64,000 nt of DNA, taken from contig QNQO01001835.1 of assembly GCA_003290165.1 (NCBI GenBank), positions 1 to 64,000 on the forward strand. Reading direction: 5' to 3'. Source of the stretch: Berberis thunbergii. Lineage: Eukaryota; Streptophyta; Magnoliopsida; Ranunculales; Berberidaceae. The notes under the pieces are model-generated. The model had not been told where the DNA came from, did not search any database, and was given only the letters and a program-made list of their open reading frames with translations. This document shows, in pieces, positions 37,150 to 48,235 of this stretch. How positions within the stretch are numbered: position 1 is the stretch's first letter; every line of letters starts with the position of its first letter. Both the position numbers and the translations under genes were made by a program.

Positions 37150-37725
37150 CAAGCTCTTCGCATAGTCGAGTAAGATCCTATTTTGTAGGGATGGGGTTCT
37201 TGCCAACTCTTGTTGATAAAGCGATCGAGGAAAATGGTATAGTATACTTACTATTAAAGAACAATGTTGTTCAAAATGAAGTATGCATAATCAGTAGTGT
37301 TATATTGTTTTTAAGTATGAATCAACAATTTAGTTTTGACCTGAGTCCATGAATTTACTGGTTTATTGATCTCTAGGTAATTCATTTCTTAAATTAGGTG
37401 AAGACAATGCTGACCTTTTATTGGAGACACTTATTGCATATTCTGTAAGTGGATAGTCCTAGAATGATATGCTATGGCTTTTTTTTTTTCTATTAATCAA
37501 GACACTGCAATAAAATTATTCCACCTGTCTTAGAAGGAATACTAAATAGAACATCAGTTGATTTCTTGGTTGATTTGAATGCATGCCTTCTATTTGTTTG
37601 ATGTTATGCTTTTATCATATCTATTGTTTGTAGTGAAAGGTATGCAAAATGATTGTCGTATACTTTGAATTTTAAGTGAAGCCGAACATTTTTCAATTTC
37701 GCACATTCTCAGATTCGACAGGCGA

Positions 37726-38821
37726 ATGAACATTAGTTTTCTGATGGCTTTTTAGAAGAAGTTATTTTGTGCTCTCCTCTGACTGCTAGTTTGATTAACT
37801 AAGCTTTATACTTGTATATCTTGTATACTTTACCATTATGATGACTTTCCATCATTTGGAACAAGTACTTTCTCAATTTGTTTGGATTAAGGGGACTGTT
37901 CAGCCTCATATTGGGAGAAGAAAATGGTCAGTATCAGCTACAAAGTTCAGGATACATATTGAACTTGATATTCATATTGTTTTTTGTGTTTGAAAAACTC
38001 AACATCAGGATTTGTGCAGAGAAAGACAGCCTCGACATAGTTCAACATGAGTGGGCCCTTCCAATGTTCGAACAACGAGCGAAATCTGTCTTGAGAAAAA
38101 TCACATGAACAACGCTTAACGAATAGTGGGGCATGCTGAACACGCTCCAACTGGACTTTTGATTTCCTTGGCGGTGTGCAACCCTTATTTAGCAACGCTG
38201 AGATGAAGAAACATTGTTCAGATGATGGAATGTTCAAGTTCAGTTTTCAGCTTCAGCACACCATGTCTGTCTAATCTGAGATGATGTGAGTTTCAATATT
38301 TTTATGTGTATAATGCAGTTGGGGGATGATGTTTTAGAAATCAATTTTTCAGTAGATACAAACTTGCTTCTAATTCGAATTTTGTTCGAATTTAATCCAG
38401 CATTTGGTCTTCTTTATTATCAAGGTCTATCGCATCCTACCTTATGCTCAAATGGTGTAATTCAATTCTTGTTTGAGCCTTTGAATGAAAACCTAGTAAT
38501 TTGACATCCGAAAGCAAAAAACTTTCTTTCTAGTGAACTATTCAGTGGAATTGATGCCAATATGTTCGGTTTGTGCTCCTGAAAGTTAATACCTAAACAA
38601 TTGCACTGAGGAACAATTGATGCTAAAATTTTCAGGGGTTCCAAGTGATAAATGAACTTATTTGGGGGATCATGGCAAGAAGAATGGGCGGGCAAATGTT
38701 TCCCCAATGAATTTCATTAATCTCTCACTATATACAATTTCCAGCTATTGATTAGCATCTTGTTTTACACCTTCAAAGTAGTGTAAAACATGGTATGACC
38801 TTGTTACATTGATCGCAGGCT
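37726..38821. other. Inner spacer of the inverted repeat, unidentified
   Basis: No recognisable gene. A plus-strand frame near 37990-38108 (EKDSLDIVQHEWALPMFEQR) and an overlapping minus-strand frame are both weak. It may be the remaining 3' part of the NHX locus or yet another copied fragment. Confidence 0.4.
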
Positions 38822-40398
38822 CAATTTTGAGCTCCGCCAAATACAAGCCTCATGTAAGTGTCATCGAATTGCATCCAATAGTAATGAATGGCGTAAACCG
38901 GTCTGTTTAATAACATTGACAAACTGTTCCTTGCGCGTACCATGTTTGGTTGTAGTGGAATCTTCCACGTACCATGTTGGTTGTAGTGGAATCTTCCACA
39001 GCAATTAGAGGAAGGTTGAGTTCATCTCTTGATGTGTTTTCTGTATTGTCTAGTGCATGTTGAGGAATCAGAAAGTTTACAAGCGGCTTTGTAAATGAAC
39101 CAAACACCTGTAGAAGAAAAAGCTTGATCAATTATTAGCATTTGATATCATAAGCTATTTACTAATAGTTTCAAATTTCTTACCAGTGTAGTAAAAAATA
39201 CGACAATCACAGTGCTAGTAACCATTGTTGCTTGAGTGGGATTCGATGTAATCCCAGAATACGTAAACTTCACATATGAAAAAGTTCAGGATTGTTAGTT
39301 ATCCTATTATGAATGTTCGACTGAAGCATGAAATATACTAATCAATTCTTGCTAATGTGAAGTACCTGATTGAAATCCAAAGCTATTGAAACACCTCCTC
39401 TCATTAGTCCAGCCCACCAAACTATAACCTACATAGAATTTGGAGTATTTAGAAGCTTTCGATAGGGGTACTAAACTTTGACTTGATGTAGTAATGTCCT
39501 AGAAGAGGAAGCAGTGAATACCCACCTGGTGTTTGAATGTTATCGTCACTCTCTCAGCATTTTTGTTCATGTAATTAGATAGAGCAGAGAGAGGAAACAC
39601 AAATGCGTGCTCCAAGTAATGTTAGGAAGATAATGCAAGTGCAAATACCAACAGATGTCCAGAAACTGCAACATCATATAACGTTTAAGAAGTATAATGT
39701 TGTTAAGATGAAGAAACCAACCTCGAATAAGAAAACTAGTCATATATTTTTTCTTCCACTTTTCAATGTCAAGAGCATCCATTCCTACATACAGAAAGAT
39801 GAATGTCTCCGCAATAAAAGACATTGTTGCAAATGCATGCCTACAGAAGGTGAAGGTATAGAAGAATGAGAAAACCCCATCGCATGAATTTAAAACTTCA
39901 ATAGAAGTAGTGTTAAGAAACGCATGAATGTCTCGAACCAAGATAGTCTCGTATATTTTGTCCAATGAACCCAATCTTTGAAAAAATCCATCAACTGCCT
40001 ATAACATATTGTTTCAGTAAGTTAAACGACTTAGAAGCAAAGCAAAATTAAATAAACATTCCGAAATGCTGACAATGAAACTGCTAAGGAGATGTAAACA
40101 ACAATCACCTGCAGCTATGATTCCTGATGAAATGAAAACCCCGAACATGCCAAATAAAATTATAGTAGAAAAGTTCCGAAAGAATTGCTTTTCTTCACTT
40201 GAAATATGTTGAAACAAGAGTCTAATTTAAATAAAAGTAAGTTTCTTGAGTGTGTAATTTTCTGTGATGTACAACTTACCCTGCATTGAAGATTATTGGG
40301 GGAAGGAGATATATGAAGAACAATTCTTCGTCAAATCTGAGAATGTGCGAACTTGTGCCATTACTCAAAAATAAGATAATTGTTCCCGCGATAACACC
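38822..40398 (-). pseudogene. NHX-type vacuolar Na+/H+ antiporter, decayed
   Basis: Successive minus-strand exons match plant NHX antiporters: 40280-40398 (GVIAGTIILFLSNGTSSHIL, FFIYLLPPIIFNAG); about 40110-40200 (QFFRNFSTIILFGMFGVFIS); about 39740-39980 (GSLDKIYE... and FATMSFIAETFIFLYVGMD); about 39527-39600 (AFVFPLSALSNYMNKNAERV); 39365-39430 (VIVWWAGLMRGGVSIALDFN); about 39184-39270 (TYSGITSNPTQATMVTSTVI); about 39000-39110 (VFGSFTKPLVNFLIPQHALD); and a tail near 38822-38905 (FDDTYMRLVFGG). The N-terminus is missing. One A is lost from the Lys run before QFFRNF, a central block is deleted between GSLD and HAFATM, and there are other breaks. It fills the loop of the inverted repeat. Confidence 0.82.
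38940..39001 (-). repeat. Short tandem duplication inside NHX remnant
   Basis: The word TGGTTGTAGTGGAATCTTCC, followed by AC, appears twice, about 30 bp apart, at the edge of an NHX exon. Confidence 0.75.
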
Positions 40399-40725
40399 CT
40401 TAATAAAATCATGATGAGCTGTTTGCAGTGTACAACATTCGCACATTCTCCCGTCGAATCTGAGAATGTGCGAAATTGAAAAATGCTCAGCTTCACTTAA
40501 AATTCTAAGTATATGACAATCATTTTGCATACCTTTCACTACAAACAATAGAAATGATATAAGCATAACATCAAACAAATAGAAGGCATGCATTCAAATC
40601 AACCAAGAAACCAACTGATGTTCTATTTAGTATTCCTTCTAAGACAGGTGGAACAATTTTATTGCAGTGTCTTGATTAATAGAAAAAAAAAGGCATAGAA
40701 TATCATTCTAGGACTATCCACTTAC

Positions 40726-41030
40726 AGAATATGCAATAAGTGTCTCCAATAAAAGGTCAGCATTGTCTTCACCTAATTTAAGAAAGGAATTACCTAGAGA
40801 TCAATAAACCAGTAAATTCATGGACTCAGGTCAAAACTAAATTGTTGATTCATACTTAAAAACAATATAACACTACTGATTATGCATACTTCATTTTGAA
40901 CAACATTCTTCTTTAATAGTAAGTATACAATACCATTTTCCTCGATCGCTTTATCAACAAGAGTTGGCAAGAACCCCATCCCTACAAAATAGGATCTTAC
41001 TCGACTATGCGAAGAGCTTGAAATATTTCC
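40726..41030 (-). pseudogene. DRM-type UBA exons, right arm, uninterrupted
   Basis: Exons 40934-41030 and 40726-40772 give the same UBA sequence as the left arm (VGMGFLPTLVDKAIEENG, then EDNADLLLETLIAYS) with intact GT-AG signals. This is the pre-insertion state of the site hit by the retroelement in the left arm. As in the left arm, the exons lie downstream of the desaturase exon in the same direction. Confidence 0.65.
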
Positions 41031-41561
41031 CTGGATCAAACAAGCAACAAAAAAAGTAAGCAACGTGTTATGTGTTTGATATTTGATGAATATTCCCAAC
41101 TCCACAAAAACAAGTTTTTTGAGCAAATATATGGGATATACATTTTATTGACTCCACAATAAATTTTGACACTCGTGATATCTGAGAAATGCTAAAGTTT
41201 GCAGTTTTAACAGGTGAGGCTGTTTTTCATTGCAAAGAGGAAATTTTCATGGGAATAATTTGTAAAGGACCATGAATTAGATCTCAATCAATGAAATGTT
41301 CAACAATTTCAATGCCACCAAAAAAAAAAAAACTCTACCAACCCAAATCAATGACGAAACCGAGCAAACACGAAATCCTTCCAAACCCCTAGAATTATAC
41401 ACCCGTCAGCACAAAATGGATTGAAAATGAAATTGGGAGTATGAAATTGCTCAGGTGCCTGGTATCCTCCGAAATGCAAATACCCATCACGTTAATTGTA
41501 CAGATTCAACAAAATTTGATGATCAAACAAGATAAAAATTTGTGGGTGTTGTCACACTTAC

Positions 41562-41695
41562 TTAGAGGAAGTGGTATGAAGGGTGGAAACCATGACAATC
41601 TTGGGAGATCTAAGATTAGCTGTTGCTTGAGGAAGACCAAATGATGGGTATTTCTGAGATTGGAAGGAGATGGAGCTAAGCTTCAAAGCCGACAT
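41562..41695 (-). pseudogene. Stearoyl-ACP desaturase-like first exon, right arm
   Basis: Inverted counterpart of 31036-31169 with the same start, length and GTAAGT donor. It differs at several residues (for example Ser for Phe in the first line, Gln for Arg before ATANLRS, Val for Ala before STL). The leader upstream (41696-42060) is conserved with the other arm but has extra GGAGAGGGAGAG repeats. Confidence 0.65.
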
Positions 41696-42216
41696 TTTTT
41701 CTCTTCTCTTTCTTCTTCACAAAACCAAAACTTTTTGCTTCACTGAGTTGTTGTTGCTTTCTTCTTCTTCTTTCCTCCACCAGTGCCTCATTTACAAACG
41801 TCCAGACCATCTGAAATCCAATTTGACCATGGCTTCTCTTCTCCTTCTTCGGTCTTCTCTTATCTTTTCTGTCGAGTTTGGGGAGAGGGAGAGCTTCATC
41901 TTCTCTTCTCTTCTGATTTCTTCTCTGCGGAGATGGGTTTGGGGAGAGGGAGAATCTGTCCAAAATGGGGAGAGGGAGAGGGAGAGGGAATGAAAATGGG
42001 AAAAAAGAAGGTATCGATGCCCTCTTTCCCCCAAATTTTGGATTTCCCAGGGTTTTTTTTTACACCACTACACCTGCTCGCCACCCTCCCACGCCCAGTC
42101 ATCAACAGGTTGAATTACTCTTATTGGAATTTAATCGAATTTTTTGAAACTATTTTATGAGATTTGAAAGGTGGAGTGCTCTCAAATTTTTAGTGGGGGC
42201 AAATAGCCACCCACTT

Positions 42217-42560
42217 AGTGGGGGCGAATGGCGAATCTCATTGGTGTTTGATGGTCTGTCATTGTGTGGAGAAGTAGAGATATAGAGATGGTAAGATTAC
42301 TTTTAACAAGCGAGAACTATTTTCAGCCCGGCGGCTCGAGTTTGGTTAATCAGAGAAGTACTTTTAACCTCGCTTTGATACCATGAAAAGAATTGTATTG
42401 AAATCTTATTGTGTAATTCATAGATTGAATACAAGCTTACTATAAAGCAAAACCTGACCTAACCTTGTAGAGATAGGAAACCTAAGACTTCTATTCTATG
42501 ACTTAACCTTGTAGAGATAGGAAATCTAAGCCTTTTTATTCAATTCTGGCTTCCCTAACA
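42217..42560 (-). mobile_element. Copia-like LTR remnant with primer-binding site
   Basis: The minus strand has a 177-bp LTR (42384-42560, TGTTAGGGAAG ... TTTTCA) followed by TGGTATCAAAGC (42372-42383), an initiator-Met type primer-binding site. A short internal stretch then runs into the edge of the inverted repeat. No coding sequence remains. Confidence 0.65.
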
Positions 42561-42617
42561 TATTCTATTCTGTAATATTTTCCTATTCTGTAATATAGGT
42601 AGACTTCTATTCTTTAA

Positions 42618-45217
42618 CATGAGAAAAATGAGGGAAAATCGAGTGGGAACGAGAGGATCATGCAAGAGGCATTCACGATTTTGGAGGCTTCAAAATCGTA
42701 TTTGAGAAGTGTTTGAGAAATTTGGGAATGAGAGAAGTTTTTTTCCCCAATAAAAATTGAGAGAATATTCTCTTTATATATTTATATAGTTTTATTTTTT
42801 ATCTATCAATAAAAGTTATACTTATTATTTACGAATGACATGATATCAATTTTGATTTTGGCATAGTGGCCTCTTAATAACCTATTTTCTTACCATATTA
42901 TTATTTAAATTAAATTAATAACTTATTTTATGACTTTTTAAAAACTGCATAGTAGTTAAAAAATCACAACTACTATGTATGTTTAAACATTTCTTATTAA
43001 TTTATTCCATTGCTCATGGTGTTAGGTCTCTAATAAATGGTGGTGTAAATTTTGGAAATATTATGATCGATATTGATCAGTAGTGATAGAATTTATCAAA
43101 TTTACACCAACATATGAGAAAATAACTAAATAATAATTAGGCCTTAAATGAGTTAAAAATATATGATCCTAGTTTAATAATCATTGTAGTGGCTAAAGAA
43201 TTAATATCCAGCAAAATTCAGTTTAGTTTCTATTTTTCAATAGGATTTTAGTTTTGTTCTAATTGGATTGTCGTTTTATTTCCCAATAAACCTTGGATTT
43301 CCAAAGGCTATTACATCAATCCAAAGTTGAGTTAGGCCTTTAAATGACTCTATCGCAAGGGGCGTGTATGATGAAAAGCACTATCGGTACGTAGATGAGA
43401 CAACACTCCAATCACCCAATCATGCAAAGGCTTGAGCAAAATGATTGGGGATGGCTAAGATCTGAACCTTGACCGCTCCCTCGAGCTTGACTCCTAGGTG
43501 ACCACACTCAGATCTGCCTACTAGTGAATTGTTCTGGCGGCCAATGGCAGATTGACCAACAGTGTTCAGCAGCCAACAATCCACATTACCGCCTTCTGAA
43601 AAGGGAAACACCCATTCCCCTGGATACACGATTCGAACTCAAAATCATGTATCTAGCATCTCCCTAAATATTTCGGGATCTGTGAGAGTTAGGAAGGCTA
43701 TAGCTTCGTAGGTCTCATGTATTGTTCAAGGAATTATTTCAATCAAATTATTATTCGAGAAGTGTTCTCTCATTCCTCTCTAATTGTCATAAACCTATCA
43801 AACTAATTGTACTAAACCTGAATAAAAAGGGTTATGTAAAAAGTATCATAATTTTTTTCTATCTAAAAGCATGGGCGTTGGTCGATAGTTGACGACTATC
43901 ATCACTCAAGCTTGTTTCAAAAATCCAATTGGGTGTTTTCACAAAAGACTTTTTGCCTCACATGTAATGCATATGACTATGAAGCATAGCTAAATAATAG
44001 TGTAATTTTTTTTATCATTATAAAATAATTTAATTTAGTACATTTAGTGGTTGAACTTAATGCCCTCAATCAAACAACATTACTACTTTCAAGGCTTTTA
44101 TCAATGAAATTTACTTCCTTTGAAAAAAAATAAATTTTTAGTTGGGAAAAACTTGTATCAACAAAACATTTTTCTCTGGATTCCTTGAACCTTGTACAAT
44201 ATTTTGCAATGAAACAAAAAAATTGCCAATAGTACAACAATTTCCAAAGAAACAATAATGAGTTAATGAGGTTTATTGAGACATAAATTTTCATGGAAGT
44301 GATTATTAGTTTTTAACAGGAACAAAAGTTGTTACAAATAAGGTTGCAATTACCAACAAAATTTTATTTCCTTGTTGTAGAAATTTCATTAAAATATATA
44401 TTTTTTCTAAAATATATTTTTTGCTATTAGTATACCAATTTCCAACAAAATAATGATTTATCATTATAAAATAGTAATGAGCTTTAACGAGAAATAGATT
44501 TTCATGAAAGTTGTCAAGACCCAATCCACATAGTACTATATTGTCTTATTTGGGCCAAAGGCCCACACGGCTTTAAAACACGTAGTACTTTGTAGATCCA
44601 AACTTGTACATATATAGTACATCACCCTTCCTTACCCAGGCGATGTGGGACTAAAATATCCTATTTGTAGCTTGCCAACCCTCTTGGGATCCATGAGCTC
44701 TTGGGTTTCTCCCGCACCCTCCCCTCAGGTTCGCCCACACAAGGGTATCACAATCCACTGCCCTTAGAAGCCCAACGTCTACGTTGACACATTTTTTATT
44801 GGGCCAGGCTCTGATACCATTATGTCACGACTCGATCCGAAGAGTAATATATTGTTCAGTTTGGACCCAAGGCCCACATGACTTTAAAACGCTTAGTATT
44901 TTGTAGATCCAAATTCGTACATATATAGTACGTCACCCTCCCTTACATAGGTGAAGTGAGACTATGGTCTCCCCTTTGTAGCTTGCCAACTCTCTTGGGA
45001 TCCATGGGTTCTTTGGCTTCCCCTCATCCTCCCCGTCAAGTATGCCCACACAAGGGTATCACAAAAGTAATTATCACTTTTTACAAACGAAAACAATTTG
45101 TTACTAACAAGGTTATAATTATCAAAAAAAATTTATTTCCGTGTTATAAAGATTTCATTAAAAAAGATTTGTTTCAACAAAATAACAAGGAATGAGATTT
45201 GCTGTTAAAATTTGCTG
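42618..45217. repeat. CACTA-like non-autonomous segment, copy A
   Basis: It is highly similar to 48236-51001 from 'CATGAGAAAAAT' onwards. It contains no transposon gene. The 43980-45200 part has many related subterminal words of the CAACAAAATTTTATTTCCTTG type. The right part is lost and the segment ends at 45217, where unrelated sequence starts. A TRIM (44512-45063) interrupts it. Confidence 0.7.
44512..45063 (-). mobile_element. TRIM element, full length
   Basis: Two 241-bp LTRs (44512-44752 and 44823-45063) run TGTCAAGAC/TGTCACGAC to TATCACA. The primer-binding site complement GGCTCTGATACCA lies near 44806-44818. A perfect target duplication AAAGT sits at 44507-44511 and 45064-45068. Same family as 22991-23575, opposite direction. 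Confidence 0.93.
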
Positions 45218-45432
45218 CATCGACAAACCCACAAATGGACAAAAATGTCCCTTCTCAATCTACCACAATCAATAACAACTACCTAAGTCGATAGATAGTT
45301 TTGTCAATATGTTATAGATGGATGTAGATGGTGAAATAGTTCAAAATGGTCTTGGCATACTAGGCACCTCTTGTACATATTGAACTCTTGTAACATTGAT
45401 TTCTGGATCTTTCCCTGACTCATAGCAAACAA
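45218..45432. repeat. Stretch shared with the window's right end
   Basis: It begins CTGCATCGACAAACCCACAA. The same sequence appears at the last 25 bases of the window, so it belongs to a repeat whose second copy continues beyond the window. Confidence 0.6.
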
Positions 45433-46440
45433 TGTAAAGAAAATATTTGGATAATTGTATTATTGCTGTGTGTATTCCTTGACTGGATACAAGCTTATAT
45501 AAGCTAATTTATACCTACCTTTTGGAAACAGGAAACTTAAAACTTGCTATATAAAATAGTCTTATTCTGATTTTCATATTCTAACCTTCCTATTCTGACT
45601 TTACTTCTTTAACTATTCTGGCTTTCCTATTCTAACTTTCCTATTCTTATACTTTCTTTCTTTCTTGTGAAGGACTTGGACTTGGCTATGTTGAGTGCAA
45701 GCCCTACATATTCTAACATCCCCCCTTAAGATAGACATGTAGACGCAAATGAAATGTTCAACTTGGAGGAAAGATTGAAGTCCAATTTGGTGAAGAAGTC
45801 ATGACTGTCGAGTGAAGCTGCTAATGGTTCGACTTGAGTCAGCATGATTGTCGAATTCTGGATAATGCTGGATGCTTCTAGATAATTTTTGATGATTTCG
45901 GTATGAAGAATTATGACTATCGAGTGAACGGCTAATGGTTCGATTCATGTGGTCAGCATGACTCTCGAATTCTGGTATGAAGAAATCGTGACTGTCGAGT
46001 CAATGACTAATGGTTCAATTCGAGCGATCAGCATGACTCTCTAATTCTGCGATAATGAAATCATAAATGTCGAGTGAATGGCTAATGGTATGACTTGAGT
46101 TAGCATGTCTCCCCCTCAGCGTGAAGCTGAAAAATTTCTCAGCACAAATGTTGGTATTGCTCATCATTGGTGCTGGATTGATCAACATTTGTATTGGTAT
46201 TGCTCAGCGCAAATGTTGGTATTGCTCAACATTGGTCCTAGATTGCTCAACATTTGTACTGGTATTGCTCAACACAGATGTTGGTATTGCTCAGCATTGG
46301 TCCTGGATAGCTCAACATTCGTACTGTTATTGCTCAGCATTGGTGCTGGTATTGCTTAGCATTGGTGTTGGTAGTGTTTTTATTTATTTATTTTGTTTGT
46401 TGGGTTGCTGGTCTGTTGAAGGCTAGTATGTATCATAGAA
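45433..46440 (-). mobile_element. 3' end of a copia-like element with tandem repeats
   Basis: A 286-bp LTR (45433-45718, TG...CA) lies next to the complement of a polypurine tract (TCCCCCCTTAAG at 45719-45730). Inside it are two repeat zones. About 45790-46100 has four loose units around GTCGAGTGAA and GCTAATGGTTCGA. About 46140-46370 repeats TTGGTATTGCTCA(A/G)CA words. There is no gag or pol here; the other LTR was not found. Confidence 0.6.
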
Positions 46441-47467
46441 GACGGTGCCTGTTAGTTGGTTGAAGAGAGAGATAGTTGGCATGGTGTTCTTTCTCTCTCT
46501 TTGGATCTTGTTGCTCGAGAGTTTGTTGAGTAGATCCAGGAGGTGGCCCTTGTAGAACAGAAAGCTAAGGCCCTACTGTCAGCGCAGGATCATGAGTCCG
46601 CTGCCCGTGCAAGATAGGAGCTGCTTAAGGAGGTGGCATAGGGACAGCCTGATCGTTCGACATGTCCCCTAGTTTTTCGTTGTTTCGTGACCTAGTAGTC
46701 ACCATCTCTCTGTGCTTTGCAAGGAGGCGATGCTTAGTGTAAATTTAAGAACATTGTCATCCCCACGGACGATGCCAAACTGATGCAGTCGTTTTTCACT
46801 CCCTGCTTTGACCTAGTTATTACTGACATGTTGATCTGGACAAGTAGCACACGTGAGCCATAGACCACCGTTGTGGTGTTCGATGGCACTCTGATGCTAA
46901 AGTCAGACATGGATCGAAGGAAGGTGTAAGGCTGTAACATGAAATTTGTAGCATCCCTTAGCTTACCAACCTCATGTCTTATTTATAGTACAAGAGTCCT
47001 GGTTCTACCAGGCGATCGTAGGTGTAGTTTAGGAAGGAGATCTTCGTGGAGATCCTCCTCTAATTAGGAGTCGTGCTGTAGGAGGGATGTTCCATGTTAG
47101 CTCTGTGCTTCCTGATACAAAGGAGATAATTCCCAATGCTAGAGTAATCCATCGAAGAGAGTTTCCCTATGTGGAATGTACTTTGGTATTTGCTTCCTTG
47201 TTGGAAGTAGAAAGCGACTGTAGTTGCCCATCCGAAGCTGATTCTTGACATACTTGCCTAAGTAGGGCTTTTGAGTATTGAGGATAGCTGTGAGATGAAT
47301 GGGACTAGCATGCTGTGAGAGTTCAGGTCCGTCAGACGAATTGATTTGAGTGGGCTTAGAACCGCTTCGGCTTGTTTAGTGTTTGGCTGATGCTTGGGCC
47401 CGTGTTTCTTCGAGATAATCATGACACATGTGTGGCTTAGAGGTTTGGCAATTTTTATGTATCATCA
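46441..47467 (-). mobile_element. Lone Tat-family LTR with primer-binding site and short internal piece
   Basis: The LTR at 46781-47467 (TGATGCAGTCG ... GTATCATCA) is closely related to those of the 9.2 kb Tat element. A primer-binding-site-like sequence (complement of CCCCACGGACGATGCCA) lies at about 46761-46777. The remaining internal sequence holds a plus-strand coiled-coil-like stretch near 46530-46620 (EVALVEQKAKALLSAQDHES). The other LTR and all of pol are missing. Confidence 0.75.
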
Positions 47468-48235
47468 GTAGCAGTTTGGATATTATAATCCAGGCTAATG
47501 TGCTTGCCAAATCCAGGTTAATTTGATTAAAAAAAAACCATAGAAGCGCTTGTTTCCAAATAAAAGCAATGATATTCCGTTTGGCATGATTTCTTCTTTC
47601 ATAACTACTTGTTTGTTAATCTTAAGAATTGAAAAAACCTATGCACCAAAACATATAAAAAAAAGCAATTATTGACAACGTATAAGTCAACCCAAAACAT
47701 ATAAAATAGAAAAGTAATATTCCAGAATATAAACATACACTAAATTAGAGGATGTAATGGTACCTTAGAACTTTTACCACTTATTTGTTTAGACATTAAC
47801 AAAAGCTACAGGCAAAAAAAAAAAAAAAATCCGAGCTAAACATTTCTTCAAATAGCTAAGCTACATTAATAAAAGGGACACAATCTCACAAAACCATTTA
47901 CCACCAATCCAATTAATCAAATCCTAGCAAGAAGAACAAGAGCAACACCATAAAACGATCATATACAACAATAGTTCAACTTTGTATCGTTAAGCAAAAA
48001 AAAATAATAATAATAAAAATAAGATTATCAAGAGTTCTCCAAGCAAGAGTCAACAAACTGATTAAGAAGAAATATGCTTGGTGGTATCGTTCTCCAGCAA
48101 GAGCAACAACCGCACATCTCTTTTTCTCCAAGTTTGTTTTCCAAATAAGCAAAAGGCAAGAAAGGAAAGAGGTAGACGGTAAAGGTTATATCGATTGAGA
48201 CACCCCGTTATTTTTGGAAGTATATGAAGGGTTGA
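47468..48235. other. Intergenic, no gene seen
   Basis: AT-rich sequence with poly-A runs. No boundary or frame could be supported. Confidence 0.5.

Larger units (their letters stand above)
31698..37444 (+). pseudogene. DRM-type DNA methyltransferase UBA exons, left arm, split by retroelement
   Basis: Exon pieces 31698-31712 and 37155-37236, once continuous, encode SSSHSRVRSYFVGMGFLP and TLVDKAIEENG. The next exon, 37398-37444, encodes EDNADLLLETLIAYS and ends at GTAAGTGG. This is the UBA ubiquitin-associated domain of plant DRM de novo cytosine methyltransferases, which maintain RNA-directed DNA methylation. No catalytic methyltransferase domain is present. The Reina-type element sits inside the first of these exons. 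Confidence 0.65.
30563..42216. repeat. Large inverted repeat carrying desaturase and DRM fragments
   Basis: The left arm is 30563-31712 plus 37155-37725, and the right arm is 40445-42216 in the opposite direction. Both contain, from the outside inwards, a short LTR-derived tail, a pyrimidine/purine-rich leader, a desaturase-like first exon and its intron start. Two UBA-domain exons and shared intron sequence follow, ending near a CGCACATTCTCAGATTCGAC block. Each arm is about 1.7 kb after subtracting the Reina-type element from the left arm. The spacer of about 2.7 kb holds an NHX pseudogene. I see only a few percent divergence between arms, so the duplication is not very old. Confidence 0.9.

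Noticed and set aside
43420..43629. 69-residue minus-strand frame present in two copies (also 49047-49256)
   Set aside because: The two copies lie in a duplicated transposon segment; the frame has no family signature and the similarity is explained by the duplication.
46105..46426. Two overlapping frames with CWYCS/VLVLLNIG-like repeats
   Set aside because: They are translations of a short tandem DNA repeat in a copia 3' region, not a protein.
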